Source: Cypionkella sp. (GTDB lineage Bacteria > Pseudomonadota > Alphaproteobacteria > Rhodobacterales > Rhodobacteraceae). From it: 64,000 bases of DNA. This document shows positions 57,646 through 64,000 of the stretch, in pieces (positions within the stretch are counted from its first letter, which is position 1; every line of letters begins with the position of its first letter). The position numbers and the translations under genes were made by a program. The DNA lies in NCBI GenBank assembly GCA_023255415.1, contig JALRIN010000004.1, positions 47,714-111,713 of the forward strand, read 5' to 3'. The notes beneath the pieces were generated by a model. That model was not told where the DNA came from, did no database searches, and saw nothing but the letters and a program-made list of their open reading frames with translations.

Positions 57646-58899
57646 TCAACGCAGTGCGCGGCCTTTCAGGATCGCATCCTTGCCGAACCTTGCGCGAATC
57701 GCATCGGTTGCCCGCTCTGCTGCGGCGCGCTGGCCGGCCTGTGGGTCCAGCAGATCGCGGTCCAGATCGGCCTGATCTTCGCCCGCAAGATCCGAGATGC
57801 CGACCCCGATCAGCCGAAACGGCGCTTTGACTTTGGCTTGATCGAACAGCGCCTTGGCGGCGCGATAGATGCGGTCGGTCAGCTGCGTCGGGTCGGTCAG
57901 GCTGTGGCGGCGGCTGATCAGCTGGAAATCCGAGCGTTTAAGCTTCAGTGTGACTGTCCGCCCCGCCAGCCCCTTTGCCTTGGCGCGGTCGGCAACCTGT
58001 TCTGCCAAACGCCACAGATGGCCGTCCAAAAGCTCGGCGTCCGAGGTGTCTTCGAAAAACGTGGTTTCCTTGCTGATCGACTTCAGCTTTTCATCCCGCG
58101 TCACCCGCCGGGTGTCCAGGCCCCGCGCCAGATGCCAAAGCCTGTCGCCCATGCTGCCAAAGCGCGCGGTCAGATCAACGCGATCCCAGCGCAGCAGATC
58201 TGCGATGGTGCGAATCCCCGCAGCCTCTAGGCTGGCTTGCGCCGCCGTGCCCACACCCCAAATGATCCGCACCGGTTTCGGGCGCAAAAACGCCTCGGTC
58301 TCGGCGCGACCAATCACCGAAAATCCACGTGGCTTGTCGAGATCCGAGGCGATTTTGGCCAGAAACTTATTGTGCGACAGCCCGACCGAGCCTGACACGC
58401 CCAGATCGGTCTCCATATCCCGCACCAAGCGTGCCAACATCACCGCAGGCGGTGCACCGTGCAGGCGGGCGGTGCCGGTCAGATCCAAAAATGCCTCGTC
58501 CAGCGACAAGGGTTCAATCGCCGGGGTCAGCACCTCCATCAGCGCGCGAATAGCACGGCTGACCTCGACGTAAACGCTCATCCTTGGTTTCACGACCACC
58601 GCTTGTGGGCAAAGCCGCAGCGCCTGAAACATCGGCATCGCCGAGCGCACGCCATGAATGCGTGCCAAATAACAACAGGTCGAAACCACACCCCGCGTGC
58701 CACCGCCAACGATCACCGCCTTGTCGCGCAGATCAGGATTGTCGCGCTTTTCCACACTGGCATAAAAGGCGTCGCAATCCATATGCGCGATGCTTAGATC
58801 CCAAAGCTCGGGATGCGACATCACCCGCGGCGAGCGGCACTTGGGGCAGCGCGTTCCGGCATCAAATTGGGTCAGACACTCTCGGCACAGCGCAGGCAT
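57646..58899 (-). CDS. dinB: DNA polymerase IV with N-terminal zinc ribbon
   Basis: This Y-family polymerase performs translesion synthesis. The 417-residue protein starts with a zinc-ribbon-like segment (CRECLTQF...CPKCRSPRV). The polymerase follows: palm motif SIAHMDCDAFYASVEKRDNP, LSLDEAFLDLTG with the catalytic Asp/Glu, and SVGLSHNKFLAKIASDLDKP. A little-finger domain comes last. Ordinary DinB lacks the zinc ribbon, but it is common in this order. It meets the previous gene end to end and is divergent from zapE. Confidence 0.92.
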   Translation of the reverse strand: MPALCRECLTQFDAGTRCPKCRSPRVMSHPELWDLSIAHMDCDAFYASVEKRDNPDLRDKAVIVGGGTRGVVSTCCYLARIHGVRSAMPMFQALRLCPQAVVVKPRMSVYVEVSRAIRALMEVLTPAIEPLSLDEAFLDLTGTARLHGAPPAVMLARLVRDMETDLGVSGSVGLSHNKFLAKIASDLDKPRGFSVIGRAETEAFLRPKPVRIIWGVGTAAQASLEAAGIRTIADLLRWDRVDLTARFGSMGDRLWHLARGLDTRRVTRDEKLKSISKETTFFEDTSDAELLDGHLWRLAEQVADRAKAKGLAGRTVTLKLKRSDFQLISRRHSLTDPTQLTDRIYRAAKALFDQAKVKAPFRLIGVGISDLAGEDQADLDRDLLDPQAGQRAAAERATDAIRARFGKDAILKGRALR

Positions 58900-58990
58900 G
58901 CGGCAATTATGCGCTTGCCTGCTGGGCAAGTCTATTGTGTTTCACCTTCACAGCCCTTTCCCAAGGGCCCTCGGCGCGGTATACAAAAGT

Positions 58991-60076
58991 ATGCGAATGA
59001 CATTGACCGAGCATTACGACGCCCAAACCGCTGCCGGAGCGCTTCGCCCCGACGCAGGCCAGCGCGCGCTTTTGCCTGCGCTGGAAGATTTGCGGCTTTG
59101 GCTTGAACAAAACGCGGCGCGCAAGGTTGGTTTGTTTGCGGGCCTGTTTGCCAAGCCGGTTGTGCCGCCAAAGGGGCTTTACCTTTGGGGTGGGGTCGGG
59201 CGGGGCAAGTCGATGCTGATGGATCTGTTCTTTCAACAGACCCAGATCACCCAGAAACGCCGCGTGCATTTCCACGCCTTTATGCAAGAGCTGCACCACG
59301 CCCTGCATTTGGCGCGCCAAACCGGTGTGGACGATGCGCTTGCGCCTGTGGCCGCGGCCCTGACCCGCGATCTGCGGCTGCTGGCCTTTGATGAGATGCA
59401 GATCACCGATATCACCGATGCGATGATCGTTGGGCGTCTGTTTGAAAAGCTGTTGGCGGCGGGGGTTGTGATTGTTGTCACCTCGAACCGGCCACCGGAA
59501 GATTTGTACAAGAACGGCCTGAACCGGGCGCTGTTCCTGCCGTTTATTGCGGTGCTGAATGATCGGCTGAATGTGGTCGAGATTGAAAGCCGCGAAGATT
59601 ATCGCCAGCACCGTCTGACCGGCGCGCAAACCTATTTTCACCCCGCAGGCACGGCGCGCGCGGCGATTAGTGCGATTTGGTCTGACCTGACCGGCAATGC
59701 GTCGGGCACGCCGCTGCGCCTGACCGTCAACAACCGCAGCACGGAACTGCCGCGCTTTGCCAATGGTATCGGCCGCGCCAGCTTTTGGGATCTTTGCGCC
59801 AAACCGCTTGGCCCTGCCGATTTTCTGGCGATTGCGGCAGCGGTGCGGGTGCTGATCTTGGAAGATGTGCCGCAGCTTTCTGCCAGCAATTACAACGAGG
59901 CCAAGCGCTTTGTGACGCTGATTGACGCCTTATACGAGGCAAAAACGCGGCTGATCATCTCGGCCGCCGACGAGCCTGAACGGCTATATTCTGAAGGCAC
60001 CGGCAGCTTTGAATTCGAACGCACCGCCTCGCGCCTGCGCGAGATGCAGGGCGCGGACTGGGGCGAAGAGGCCTAG
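58991..60076 (+). CDS. zapE: ZapE/AFG1-family ATPase
   Basis: This 361-residue AAA-like ATPase has Walker A GGVGRGKSML, Walker B LLAFDEMQITD, sensor VVTSNRPPEDLYKNGLNR and the C-terminal ASNYNEAKRFVTLIDALYE. The family includes ZapE, a division protein, and mitochondrial AFG1/LACE1. Two ATG codons (58991, 58997) are possible starts and neither has a clear ribosome site. The reading from 58790 would run into dinB and is rejected. Its stop overlaps the convergent TauE gene by four bases. Confidence 0.92.
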   Translation: MRMTLTEHYDAQTAAGALRPDAGQRALLPALEDLRLWLEQNAARKVGLFAGLFAKPVVPPKGLYLWGGVGRGKSMLMDLFFQQTQITQKRRVHFHAFMQELHHALHLARQTGVDDALAPVAAALTRDLRLLAFDEMQITDITDAMIVGRLFEKLLAAGVVIVVTSNRPPEDLYKNGLNRALFLPFIAVLNDRLNVVEIESREDYRQHRLTGAQTYFHPAGTARAAISAIWSDLTGNASGTPLRLTVNNRSTELPRFANGIGRASFWDLCAKPLGPADFLAIAAAVRVLILEDVPQLSASNYNEAKRFVTLIDALYEAKTRLIISAADEPERLYSEGTGSFEFERTASRLREMQGADWGEEA

Positions 60077-60834
60077 CCCCAGACCTGCCACAGCAATCGC
60101 AGCGCCAGCGCGGTCGAGGTGACCACCAGCAGCGGTTTGATTAGCCGCGCCCCGATCCGCATCGCAAGTTTTGCGCCTAAGGCAGCGCCTGCGATCTGCG
60201 CCGCCGCCATCGCCAAGCCAACACCCCACCAAATACCGCCGCCTGCCGCAAAGACCAAAAGGCTACCAAAGTTCGAGGCAAAGTTCAGCATCTTGGTATG
60301 GGCTGTGGCTTTCAACACGCCAAAGCCCGCCAGCAGGACAAAGCCCAGCATGTAAAAGCTGCCCGCTCCGGGGCCGAAAAAGCCGTCATAGGCCGCAACC
60401 ATCGGCACGGCGGTAAAGGCGAAAACCGCCGGTTTGATCCGCTGAATGCGGTCGGCATCGGTCAATCCGGGCTTCAGGGCGAAGAACAGCGCCACCGCCA
60501 CCAGCACCACCGGCATGATAATGCGCAGCGTATCGGCGGGCATCAGATGCGCCACCATCGCGCCCCCCGCCCCCGCCAGCCCCGCCACCGCCGCCATGCC
60601 CAATTGTTGCAAGGGTTTCACATGGCCCGCGCGGGCATAGCTGACCACGGCTGTCGCCGCGCCAAAACTGCCCTGCAATTTATTGGTCGCCAAAGCTTCG
60701 ATCGGCGAGGCCCCTGCCAGCAGCAGCACCGGCACCGTGATCAGGCCACCACCACCCGCAATGGCATCGACAAAGCCCGCCAAAAACGCCGCACAGACCA
60801 AAAGCACAACAAGATGGGTGGCAATTTCGAACAT
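60073..60834 (-). CDS. TauE/SafE-family sulfite/organosulfonate exporter-like permease
   Basis: This 253-residue permease of the TSUP family has eight predicted helices and the duplicated family motif: GFVDAIAGGGGLITVPVLLL and DGFFGPGAGSFYMLGFVLLA (the second split across a loop). Related members move sulfite, sulfoacetate or other small anions. No sulfonate genes are adjacent, so the substrate is open. It sits between zapE and serB. Confidence 0.88.
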   Translation of the reverse strand: MFEIATHLVVLLVCAAFLAGFVDAIAGGGGLITVPVLLLAGASPIEALATNKLQGSFGAATAVVSYARAGHVKPLQQLGMAAVAGLAGAGGAMVAHLMPADTLRIIMPVVLVAVALFFALKPGLTDADRIQRIKPAVFAFTAVPMVAAYDGFFGPGAGSFYMLGFVLLAGFGVLKATAHTKMLNFASNFGSLLVFAAGGGIWWGVGLAMAAAQIAGAALGAKLAMRIGARLIKPLLVVTSTALALRLLWQVWG

Positions 60835-60923
60835 TGCAGCTCTCCAAAGGGGCAGGCGGTCTGCGGTGTCACGCAGCAGACGCCAAGATCACAAAGCCTA
60901 TTTCGTCAAGATAAACCAGAGCA

Positions 60924-61799
60924 TTAGGCGATGAAGGCTTCGCGCGCATAGCCTTGCAGATATAAAAGTGCCGTCAGATCGCCGTGGTTGATGCGCAGAT
61001 CGCATTCGGCCTGCACGCTGGGCTTGGCATGCAGAGCCACCCCCGCGCCTGCCAGCCCCAACATGCCCAGATCATTGGCCCCATCCCCCACCGCAATCGC
61101 CTGATCCGGGGTGATCCCCAAGCGGGCCGCGATCTCTTGCAAAGCCTGCACCTTGGCTGCCCGACCCAAGATCGGCGTGGCCACGGTGCCGGTCAGAATG
61201 CCTGCCTCAATTTCCAGAGTATTGGCGCGGTTTTCGTCAAAGCCCAAGACCGCAGCAATCGCCGCGGTAAAGGCGGTAAAGCCGCCCGAAACCAGCGCCG
61301 CGGTGCCGCCATTGGCCTTCATCGTCGCGACCAAGGTCTTGCCCCCCGGCATCAGCGTGATGCGGTCGCGAATGACGGTTGCAATCACCGCCTCGGGCAG
61401 GCCTTTCAGCAGGCCAACCCGCTCGCGCAGCGCCTCCTCGAAATCCAGCTCGCCGTTCATCGCCCGCGCGGTGATCCCCGCCACATGCGCGCCAACGCCT
61501 GCTTCATCGGCCAGCTCGTCGATACATTCCTGTTGGATCATCGTGCTGTCCATATCGGCGATCAGCAGCTGCTTGCGCCGCCCCGCTGCGGCTTGGATCA
61601 CCAGATCCACGCCGATGCCCTGCAGACCCTGCCAGACATCCCAACGATTCGCAGGCATTGCTTGCAGCGGAAATTCTGCCGCCACGCCGGGGTCGAGCCA
61701 CAGTGCATCGCCGCCGCCCCAAGCATTGCGCAGGCTTTCCACTGTGACACGGTCAAGCACAGGGCGGGCGGGGTTGGTCAGTAATGTGGCAATAAACAT
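60924..61799 (-). CDS. serB: Phosphoserine phosphatase
   Basis: This HAD-superfamily enzyme releases serine from phosphoserine, the last step of serine synthesis. The 291-residue protein has an N-terminal domain (residues 1-70) and a HAD core with nucleophile Asp in LIADMDSTMIQQECIDELAD, motif II SGGFTAF, the conserved Lys in RAAKVQAL and motif III AVGDGANDLGMLG. ATG 61799 (MFIATLLTNPARP) is chosen over a reading from 61925. The gene is divergent from serC-serA, so all three serine-pathway genes sit together. Confidence 0.95.
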   Translation of the reverse strand: MFIATLLTNPARPVLDRVTVESLRNAWGGGDALWLDPGVAAEFPLQAMPANRWDVWQGLQGIGVDLVIQAAAGRRKQLLIADMDSTMIQQECIDELADEAGVGAHVAGITARAMNGELDFEEALRERVGLLKGLPEAVIATVIRDRITLMPGGKTLVATMKANGGTAALVSGGFTAFTAAIAAVLGFDENRANTLEIEAGILTGTVATPILGRAAKVQALQEIAARLGITPDQAIAVGDGANDLGMLGLAGAGVALHAKPSVQAECDLRINHGDLTALLYLQGYAREAFIA

Positions 61800-61890
61800 G
61801 GGCAAGTTTCCGATAGTGGAGGCATGCGTCGCAAATCGCACGCGATGCGCCGCAATACCGCGCTTTTCCGGCTTGTGCCAGCCGCGATCC

Positions 61891-61952
61891 AAGCGTAACC
61901 CCCGCAGTGGGACACCCTTCCCCAACGAAGGGCAAATATCTGTGAGGATACT
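61891..61952 (+). ncRNA. serC leader RNA motif
   Basis: The region just before serC matches my recollection of the serC motif, a structured leader described upstream of serC in alphaproteobacteria. Visible parts are a CCC/GGG hairpin around CGCAGT (61901-61911), a strong stem CCCTTC (61915-61920) with GAAGGG (61927-61932), then a ribosome site GAGG and ATG 61953. It would sit in the 5' UTR and may regulate serine synthesis. The ligand is unknown. Confidence 0.6.
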
Positions 61953-63101
61953 ATGGCTGATCTATCTGCTCCGGCAACGCGCCCGGCGAATCCGCGTTTT
62001 TCGTCCGGCCCCTGCGCCAAAATCCCCCATTACACCCTTGATATGCTTGGCGATGCGCCCTTGGGCCGCTCGCACCGCGCAACCGTTGGCAAGGCCAAGC
62101 TGCGCGAAGCCATTGACCTGACCCGCGAAATTCTGGGCCTGCCCGATGATTACCGCATCGGCATCGTGCCGGGTTCGGACACCGGCGCTGTTGAAATGGC
62201 GATGTGGTCGCTTTTGGGCGCGCGTCCGGTCGAGATGCTGGCTTGGGAAAGCTTTGGCGAAGGCTGGGTCACTGATGTCGTCAAACAGCTGAAGCTGGAC
62301 GCGAAAGTGAAAATCGCCCCCTATGGCCAGATCGTCGATCTTGCGACCGTAGATTTCAATTCTGATGTTGTGTTCACCTGGAACGGCACCACCTCGGGCT
62401 GCCGCCTGCCGAATGCCGAGCTGATCCCCGCAGATCGCCAAGGCCTGACCATCTGCGACGCCACCTCGGCGGCCTTCGCGATGCAGCTTGATTGGTCGAA
62501 ACTGGATGTCACCACCTTTTCCTGGCAAAAAGTGCTGGGCGGCGAAGGGGCGCATGGCATGATCATCCTGTCGCCGCGCGCTGTCGAGCGTCTGGAAACC
62601 TATACCCCCGCTTGGCCGCTGCCAAAGATTTTCCGCATGACCTCGAAGGGCAAGCTGATCGAGGGGATTTTTGTTGGTGAAACCATCAACACGCCTTCAA
62701 TGCTGGCGGTTGAAGATTATCTGGTCTCGCTGAAATGGGCAAAATCGGTGGGTGGGCTGCAGGGTCTGGTCGACCGCGCCACCGCCAATGCGCAAGTGGT
62801 CTGGGATTTCTGCGCGCAGAACCCATGGCTGCGAAATCTGGCTGAGACGGCGGACATCGCCTCGACCACCAGCGTTTGCCTCAAGTTCAACGATCCCCGC
62901 ATCAAAGACGGCGCGGCTTTTGCCAAAGCTGTCGCCAAGCGGCTGGAAAAAGCCGAGGTCGCCTATGACATCGGCGCCTATCGCGACGCGCCTGCGGGCC
63001 TGCGGATCTGGTGCGGCTCGACGGTGGAAACCGCCGATGTGGCAGCCCTGATGCCCTGGATTGCCCACGCCTTCGACGCTGAAATCGCGGCACAAGCCTG
63101 A
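61953..63101 (+). CDS. serC: Phosphoserine aminotransferase
   Basis: This PLP enzyme converts 3-phosphohydroxypyruvate and glutamate to phosphoserine. The 382-residue protein belongs to the alphaproteobacterial SerC group. It has NPRFSSGPCAKIPHYTLDML at the start, GIVPGSDTGAVEMAMWSLLG, VFTWNGTTSGCRLP, the PLP Lys in TTFSWQKVLGGEGAHGM, and the conserved C-terminus GLRIWCGSTVETADV. It is followed by serA after a 55-bp spacer with a strong hairpin. Confidence 0.95.
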   Translation: MADLSAPATRPANPRFSSGPCAKIPHYTLDMLGDAPLGRSHRATVGKAKLREAIDLTREILGLPDDYRIGIVPGSDTGAVEMAMWSLLGARPVEMLAWESFGEGWVTDVVKQLKLDAKVKIAPYGQIVDLATVDFNSDVVFTWNGTTSGCRLPNAELIPADRQGLTICDATSAAFAMQLDWSKLDVTTFSWQKVLGGEGAHGMIILSPRAVERLETYTPAWPLPKIFRMTSKGKLIEGIFVGETINTPSMLAVEDYLVSLKWAKSVGGLQGLVDRATANAQVVWDFCAQNPWLRNLAETADIASTTSVCLKFNDPRIKDGAAFAKAVAKRLEKAEVAYDIGAYRDAPAGLRIWCGSTVETADVAALMPWIAHAFDAEIAAQA

Positions 63102-63105
63102 TCTT

Positions 63106-63126
63106 GGTGCGCAATAAATGCGCACC
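63106..63126 (+). other. Intercistronic stem-loop between serC and serA
   Basis: GGTGCGCA (63106-63113) pairs perfectly with TGCGCACC (63119-63126) around loop ATAAA, five bases after the serC stop. No T-run follows, so it is not a standard terminator. It may protect the serC mRNA end or set the serC/serA expression ratio. Confidence 0.55.
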
Positions 63127-63156
63127 CTACCCCCAATTCATATATCGGAGTCCATC

Positions 63157-64000
63157 ATGGCCCCTCGCGTTCTTGTTTCCGACGAACTTTCTGAAACCGC
63201 CGTTCAAATCTTCCGCGACCGTGGCGTCGAGGTTGATTATATGCCGAAACTTGGCAAAGACAAAGACGCGCTGGCCGCGATCATCGACCAATATGACGGC
63301 CTTGCCATCCGCTCGGCCACCAAAGCCACAGAAAAACTGCTGGCCGCCGCGACCCGTCTGAAAGTGATTGGCCGGGCTGGTATCGGCGTCGACAACGTCG
63401 ACATTCCTGCGGCCTCGAAAAAAGGCGTGATCGTGATGAACACGCCGTTCGGCAACTCGATCACCACTGCCGAACATGCCATCGCCATGATGTTCGCCGC
63501 CGCCCGCCAACTGCCCGAAGCCAATGCCTCCACTCATGCCGGCAAATGGGAAAAGTCGAAATTCATGGGGGTCGAGCTTTACAACAAAACCCTTGGTGTG
63601 ATCGGTGCGGGCAATATCGGCGGCATCGTTTGTGATCGCGCCATCGGTCTGCATATCAAGGTCGTGGCCTATGATCCCTTCCTGTCGGAAGAGCGGGCAA
63701 AAACCCTTGGCGTCACCAAGGTCGAACTTGACGAGCTGCTGGCGCGTGCCGATTTCATCACCCTGCATGTGCCGCTGACCGATAAGACCCGCAACATCCT
63801 CTCGGCCGAAAACATCGCCAAAACCAAAAAGGGCGTGCGCATCATCAACTGCGCCCGTGGCGGTCTGGTCGATGAGGAGGCCCTGGCCGAGGCGCTGAAG
63901 GAAGGCCGCGTCGCCGGGGCCGCCTTTGACGTCTTCGCGGTCGAACCCGCCACCGAAAGCCCGCTGTTCAACCTGCCCAACGTGGTCGTCACCCCGCATC
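63157..64000 (+). CDS. serA: D-3-phosphoglycerate dehydrogenase (3' end cut by window)
   Basis: This enzyme makes the first committed step of serine synthesis, oxidising 3-phosphoglycerate. The 281 residues seen include the substrate region RAGIGVDNVDIPAASKKGV, the NAD motif GVIGAGNIGGIV, the catalytic Arg in INCARGGLVDEEAL, and AFDVFAVEP with the Glu region. The catalytic His and the C-terminal ACT or ASB regulatory domains lie beyond the window. ATG 63157 follows ATCGGAG. The direction and spacing place it in one unit with serC. Confidence 0.95.
   Translation, partial: MAPRVLVSDELSETAVQIFRDRGVEVDYMPKLGKDKDALAAIIDQYDGLAIRSATKATEKLLAAATRLKVIGRAGIGVDNVDIPAASKKGVIVMNTPFGNSITTAEHAIAMMFAAARQLPEANASTHAGKWEKSKFMGVELYNKTLGVIGAGNIGGIVCDRAIGLHIKVVAYDPFLSEERAKTLGVTKVELDELLARADFITLHVPLTDKTRNILSAENIAKTKKGVRIINCARGGLVDEEALAEALKEGRVAGAAFDVFAVEPATESPLFNLPNVVVTPH

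Noticed and set aside
58790..58990. Longer N-terminus for zapE
   Set aside because: The added 67 residues lie over the start of dinB and are unlike the family. ATG 58991 or 58997 fits.
1..64000. Mobile elements, prophage, CRISPR arrays, toxin-antitoxin or defence genes
   Set aside because: No transposase, integrase, direct-repeat array or defence-type protein was recognised. Gene content and composition look uniformly chromosomal.

Overview
The window is GC-rich, gene-dense chromosomal DNA from an alphaproteobacterium, most likely of the family Rhodobacteraceae (order Rhodobacterales). This placement is an inference from content: a petABC cytochrome bc1 operon with a twin-arginine Rieske protein, an Irr-type iron-control box in front of a membrane-bound ferritin (MbfA) gene, a carboxynorspermidine route to spermidine, a DinB with an N-terminal zinc ribbon, the leader RNA seen in front of alphaproteobacterial serC, and a 60-residue secreted protein known from this order. 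No phage, insertion sequence, CRISPR array, integrase or plasmid function was seen. About 62 protein genes and one tRNA fill almost all of the sequence. Many genes overlap by 1 to 14 bases in tight operons.

Layout. 1-5.3 kb: tamA-tamB, outer-membrane assembly. 5.3-8.4 kb (minus): comF, glutaredoxin, a nitrilase-family amidase, MarR and YihY. 8.5-10.6 kb: a methyltransferase-like gene, hemH and a small secreted protein. 10.9-12.8 kb: two L,D-transpeptidase-fold proteins flanking a CAP-domain lipoprotein. 12.9-20.6 kb (minus): RNA m5U methyltransferase, two half-size ABC exporters, CCA-adding enzyme, CoA Nudix hydrolase and Hsp33. 20.6-22.8 kb: a Nudix hydrolase, a receiver-PP2C phosphatase and a divergent Hpt protein. 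22.8-26.9 kb (minus): threonine deaminase, a YeeE-type sulfur transporter, an ArsR regulator with a cysteine pair, and a sorbosone/glucose dehydrogenase-like protein. 27-33 kb (plus): mbfA with an iodotyrosine-deiodinase-like flavoprotein, then an AEC transporter, S-formylglutathione hydrolase, a DUF188 protein, a DMT transporter and an ornithine-cyclodeaminase homologue.

33-37.8 kb (minus): carboxynorspermidine synthase and decarboxylase, then the three subunits of prokaryotic 5-oxoprolinase. 38-48 kb (plus): an RND adaptor and pump run directly into an HpcH-type aldolase, GlcNAc-6-P deacetylase, a ROK kinase and a GntR regulator, followed by a large iron-sulfur flavoenzyme. 48-52.5 kb: aroC, then a TPP riboswitch driving thiBPQ. 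52.5-56.6 kb (minus): petABC, a glutathione transferase, a tiny relic-like ORF, rpmJ and tRNA-Val. 56.8-64 kb: N-formylglutamate amidohydrolase, dinB, zapE, a TauE/SafE permease, then serB and divergent serC-serA. serA runs off the window end.

The most notable items are four. (1) The mbfA/iodotyrosine-deiodinase-like gene pair lies under an iron-control box that overlaps its -10 element, and the flavoprotein carries the Glu/Tyr/Lys set that defines true iodotyrosine deiodinases. (2) The thi operon has a TPP riboswitch with a readable promoter and ribosome-site platform. (3) The pet operon has a perfect palindrome upstream. (4) Several familiar enzymes lack a canonical motif residue. None of this amounts to a proven new system. 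The deiodinase/ferritin pairing and the pump/amino-sugar operon are the best candidates for new biology.
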